Assembly: GCA_963971305.1 (NCBI GenBank)
Contig: OZ020307.1
Location: 10,615,501 to 10,679,500, forward strand
DNA length: 64,000 nucleotides
Origin: Arcuatula senhousia
Taxonomy: Eukaryota; Mollusca; Bivalvia; Mytilida; Mytilidae
Direction: 5' to 3'
Below, in pieces: positions 61,333 through 64,000 of this stretch. A program made the translations under genes and the position numbers. The notes below the pieces were generated by a model. That model was given only the letters and a program-made list of their open reading frames with translations, did not search any database and had not been told where the DNA came from. Position 1 is the first letter of the stretch; the number at the start of each line of letters is the position of its first letter.

Positions 61333-61422
61333 AAAGGTTAAAGTACATTGTAAATATCTGAGGAAAATAAAGTTTATGGTTAATTCCATATTATTACTAT
61401 TTTAAAGGATAGTTATAGGATA

Positions 61423-61575
61423 ATTAATTGGGTCGAGTGAATAACCAAAATATGATCACGAGTCGGTGAAAGCACACAGGCGGAACTTGTTCCGCGCACA
61501 AGTTAAGTCTCAGTGCGTTCCCGCACGAGTGATCATATTTTGGTTATTCATGAGACCTAATTGGTTATCTTATTT
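61423..61575. repeat. Palindromic element
   Basis: AATAACCAAAATATGATCAC (about 61440-61459) is mirrored by GTGATCATATTTTGGTTATT, with further partial inverted similarity outside (TTGGGTC / GACCTAATT). The middle has GCGGAACTTGTTCCGC, a second palindrome. It is probably a small MITE. Confidence 0.6.
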
Positions 61576-61600
61576 ATTACATAGATAAAATTTAATTGTT

Positions 61601-63100
61601 TTTAGCTCACCTGGACCGAAGGTCCATGTGAGCTATTACCATCACTTGGCGTCCGTCCGTCGTCGTCGTTGTCGTCGTCGTCGTCGTCGTCCGTTAACAA
61701 TTTTTAAAAAATCTTCTTCTCTGAAACTGCTGAACAGAATTTCTTCAAACTTGATATGATTGATCCTTAGGGTGTCCTGCACAAAAATTGTGTTCGGTAT
61801 TTTGATCCGTCAAAAAACATGGCCGCCGTTGCTAAAAATAGACCAGGGGGGTCAGACTACTGTTTTTGGCTTGTAAATCAAAAAGTATAAGAGATAGGTG
61901 AAATCTGATGCCACGCTGCTGCTTCAGCATCAAAAGCTCTACAAAAGTCTCTCTTGAGTCGAAGTTGTCAGATGACCCCTTATGGGAGTTACGGCCCCTT
62001 AAAGGTGAAAAATAGCATTTTTTCATGTTTTTGGCCTATTGAATGAAAACTATTGCAGATAGAGAGAAGCTGTTGCCTGCTTAAATGTTCAGCTCATTTA
62101 GCTCTACAAAAGTCTCCATAAGGTCAAAGTTGTCAGATGACCCCTTATAGGGGTTATGGCCCCTTAAAGGCAAAAAACAGAGTTTTTGGCCTGTAGAATG
62201 AAAACTATTGCAGATAGAGAAAAGCTGTAGCTTGCTTAAATGTTCAGCTCCTTTAGCTCTACAATAGCCCCCTAGGGTTGAAGTTGTCAGATGACCCCTT
62301 ACAGGGATTACGGCCCCTTAAAGGCAAAAAATAGTGTTTTTGGCCTATAGAATGAAAACTATTGCAGATAGAGAAAAGCTGTTGCTTGCTTAAATGTTCA
62401 GCTCATTTAGCTCTACACAAGCCTCCATAGGGTCGAAGTTGTCAGATGACCCCTTATAGGGGTTACGGCCCCTTAAAGGCAAAAAATAGTGTTTTTGGCC
62501 TATAGAATGAAAACTATTGCAGATAAAGAAAAGCTGTTGCTTGCTTAAATGTTCAGCTCATTTAGCTCTACACAAGTCTCCATATGGTCGAAGTTGTCAG
62601 ATGACCCCTTATAGGGGTTACAGCCCCTTAAAGGCAAAAAATAGTGTTTTTGGCCTATGGAATGAAAACTATTGCAGATAGAGAAAAGTTGTTGCTTGCT
62701 TAAATGTTCAGCTCATTTAGCTCTACAAAAGTTTCCATAGGGTCAAAGTTGCCAGATGACCCCTTATAGTGGTTACAGCCCCTTAAAGGCAAAAAAAAGT
62801 GTTTTTGGCCTAAAGAAAGAAAACTTTTGCAGATAGAGAAAAGATGTTGCTTGCTTAAATGTTCAGCTTAATTAGCTCTACAAAAGTCTTTTTAGGGTCG
62901 AAGTTGTCAGATGACCCCTTTAAGGGGTTATGGCCCTTTAAAGGTGAAAAATAGTGTTTTTTGCTTTGGAATGAAAACTATTGCAGATAGAGAAAAGCTT
63001 TTTATTGCTTAAACATTCAGCTCATTTAGCTATACAAAAGTCTTCAAAGGGTTGACATTAAGACCAGGTGAGCGATTCAGGCTCCTGGGAGCCTCTTGTT
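61601..63100 (+). mobile_element. Pearl/HINE-like element (family epsilon)
   Basis: It begins AGCTCACCTGGACCGAAGG and closes a hairpin in ATGTGAGCT. A GTC/CCGT microsatellite follows (61650-61695), then about seven cores of about 155 bp (TTGTCAGATGACCCCTTATA, GGCCCCTTAAAGG, GAATGAAAACTATTGCAGAT). The 3' end has CCAGGTGAGC, complementary to the start, the hairpin AGGCTCCTGGGAGCCT and terminal CTTGTT. A minus-strand open frame at 61832-62026 is a by-product. Confidence 0.8.
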
Positions 63101-63780
63101 TAATAAATTGATTTGAATGGCGTATGAATTTAGACTGCTGGAGTCATGCCGACAACGCAATACAATTCATGATGTCATAATTGAGTTTGGCCGGAAAGGA
63201 CGCAAGAGTGAAAATATTTTTGTTATTTCACACTGAATTTACCAGATTTTATTTCACTGGGAAATATCGGTATTTCATATGCATCTATGTAATAATCTTT
63301 TTATCATTTCATTTGTTTTAAATAAGACCTATTTGCATTCTGGTTATCTTTCTTTGGGTGCTTTTGAAATCCATTACATAGAAGTAATAATGTTTCAAGC
63401 TTCAAATGAAAATAAAACTTCCTTTGATTATTTGAATACATGTACTTAATATTTAGAAGATCAAGAATTCTTATTATAAGAAATAGAAAGAGCAATGACT
63501 CTGTATTTCTTTGAAAAATATTTCTTTTCCACTATTTGTCTGTCTGTTCTCCAGTTACATATACCTCTGTTTGCTTTAAAATTTCCTACAGGTATAATGT
63601 TACTGTATTCAGTGTCCGATTAGAGATTGTTAAGTTATGCCATCTGTATTTTACTACTTTAGTTCAGGTGATTATATTTCCGATGAACTTATTTGGAGTT
63701 TGGATACACATTTTCTCTGTAAGCCTAAACAAACTAACCTGAAGTTCTTAAATAGCCCATTCTCTGTGCCAAATGTTTTT
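63101..63780. other. No gene seen
   Basis: AT-rich sequence with short open frames. I looked for the missing TXNDC11 exon after residue 678 and found nothing convincing. Confidence 0.4.
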
Positions 63781-64000
63781 TATACCCTGCCACACAAAGT
63801 GGCACAGTATTATGTTATACCCTCTGTAACATTTGGTGTCTGTCCCTCTGTCCCCCATTGGTTTCCAGATGATAACTTGAAAACACGTCCAATGATTTGA
63901 ATAATAGTTTGCACAGCTGTTAAGTATAATAAAGTAAAGATCAAGTTCAATTTTCAGAATGAAGCAAAAAATATTACTGAAATTTTGCCACTTTATAAAT
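63781..64000 (+). mobile_element. Start of another pearl-like element
   Basis: TATACCCTGCCACACAAAGT with a hairpin (GCCACACAAAGTGGC), then CTGTCCCTCTGTCCCC, matches the opening of the pearl-like families in this window. It runs off the end of the window. Confidence 0.5.

Noticed and set aside
63536..63900. Open frames near the right end as the next TXNDC11 exon
   Set aside because: No similarity to the family, and the second one runs into a pearl-like repeat start.

Overview
This is eukaryotic genomic DNA, most likely from a bivalve mollusc and plausibly a marine mussel. The grounds are AT-rich intron-bearing genes with GT/AG boundaries, recognisable animal proteins, and many copies of a bivalve-style mobile element made of a terminal hairpin, a CCGT/GTCC microsatellite and tandem cores of about 150-180 bp, like the pearl/CvA/mg1 class. 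There is no operon-like gene packing, and most long open frames are shadows of repeats.

Five protein-coding loci are supported. (1) STUB1/CHIP, + strand, six exons at 4775-10279; the first exon, carrying TPR1, is not seen. (2) An N-acetylneuraminate lyase-family aldolase, + strand, complete in 11 exons at 19216-24715 (305 aa), with several substrate-site substitutions. (3) A single-exon class A GPCR, - strand, 25088-25990, tail to tail with the aldolase gene. (4) A two-TM protein with two PPxY motifs, - strand, three exons at 27066-29559 (232 aa). (5) TXNDC11, an ER-anchored thioredoxin-like protein, + strand, 13 exons from 32133 to 55413, with its C-terminal coiled coil missing from the window.

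Repeats fill the rest. Region 14834-18340 is a three-level nest of elements. It also holds a Mutator-like element with 9-bp target duplications and a fragment that looks like a captured exon. TXNDC11 intron 3 (about 11.7 kb) is an array of modules that share a palindromic head and end in short hairpin cassettes separated by AAT repeats. Smaller insertions include an 8-bp-TSD hAT-like element at 53728-54722, a 200-bp element at 48620-48819, a paired tRNA-like repeat at 28228-29054 and two LINE remnants.

The strongest observation is at 55361-60865. The last 53 nt of a TXNDC11 coding exon plus its first 12 intronic nt have been amplified into about 85 tandem 65-bp units. Each unit places a pyrimidine-rich TAG directly against GTAAGT, the shape of a zero-length recursive splice site, so one intron carries 86 consecutive junctions of this kind. 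The gene calls and exon borders come from reading frames, splice signals and remembered family features; no alignment or search was run.
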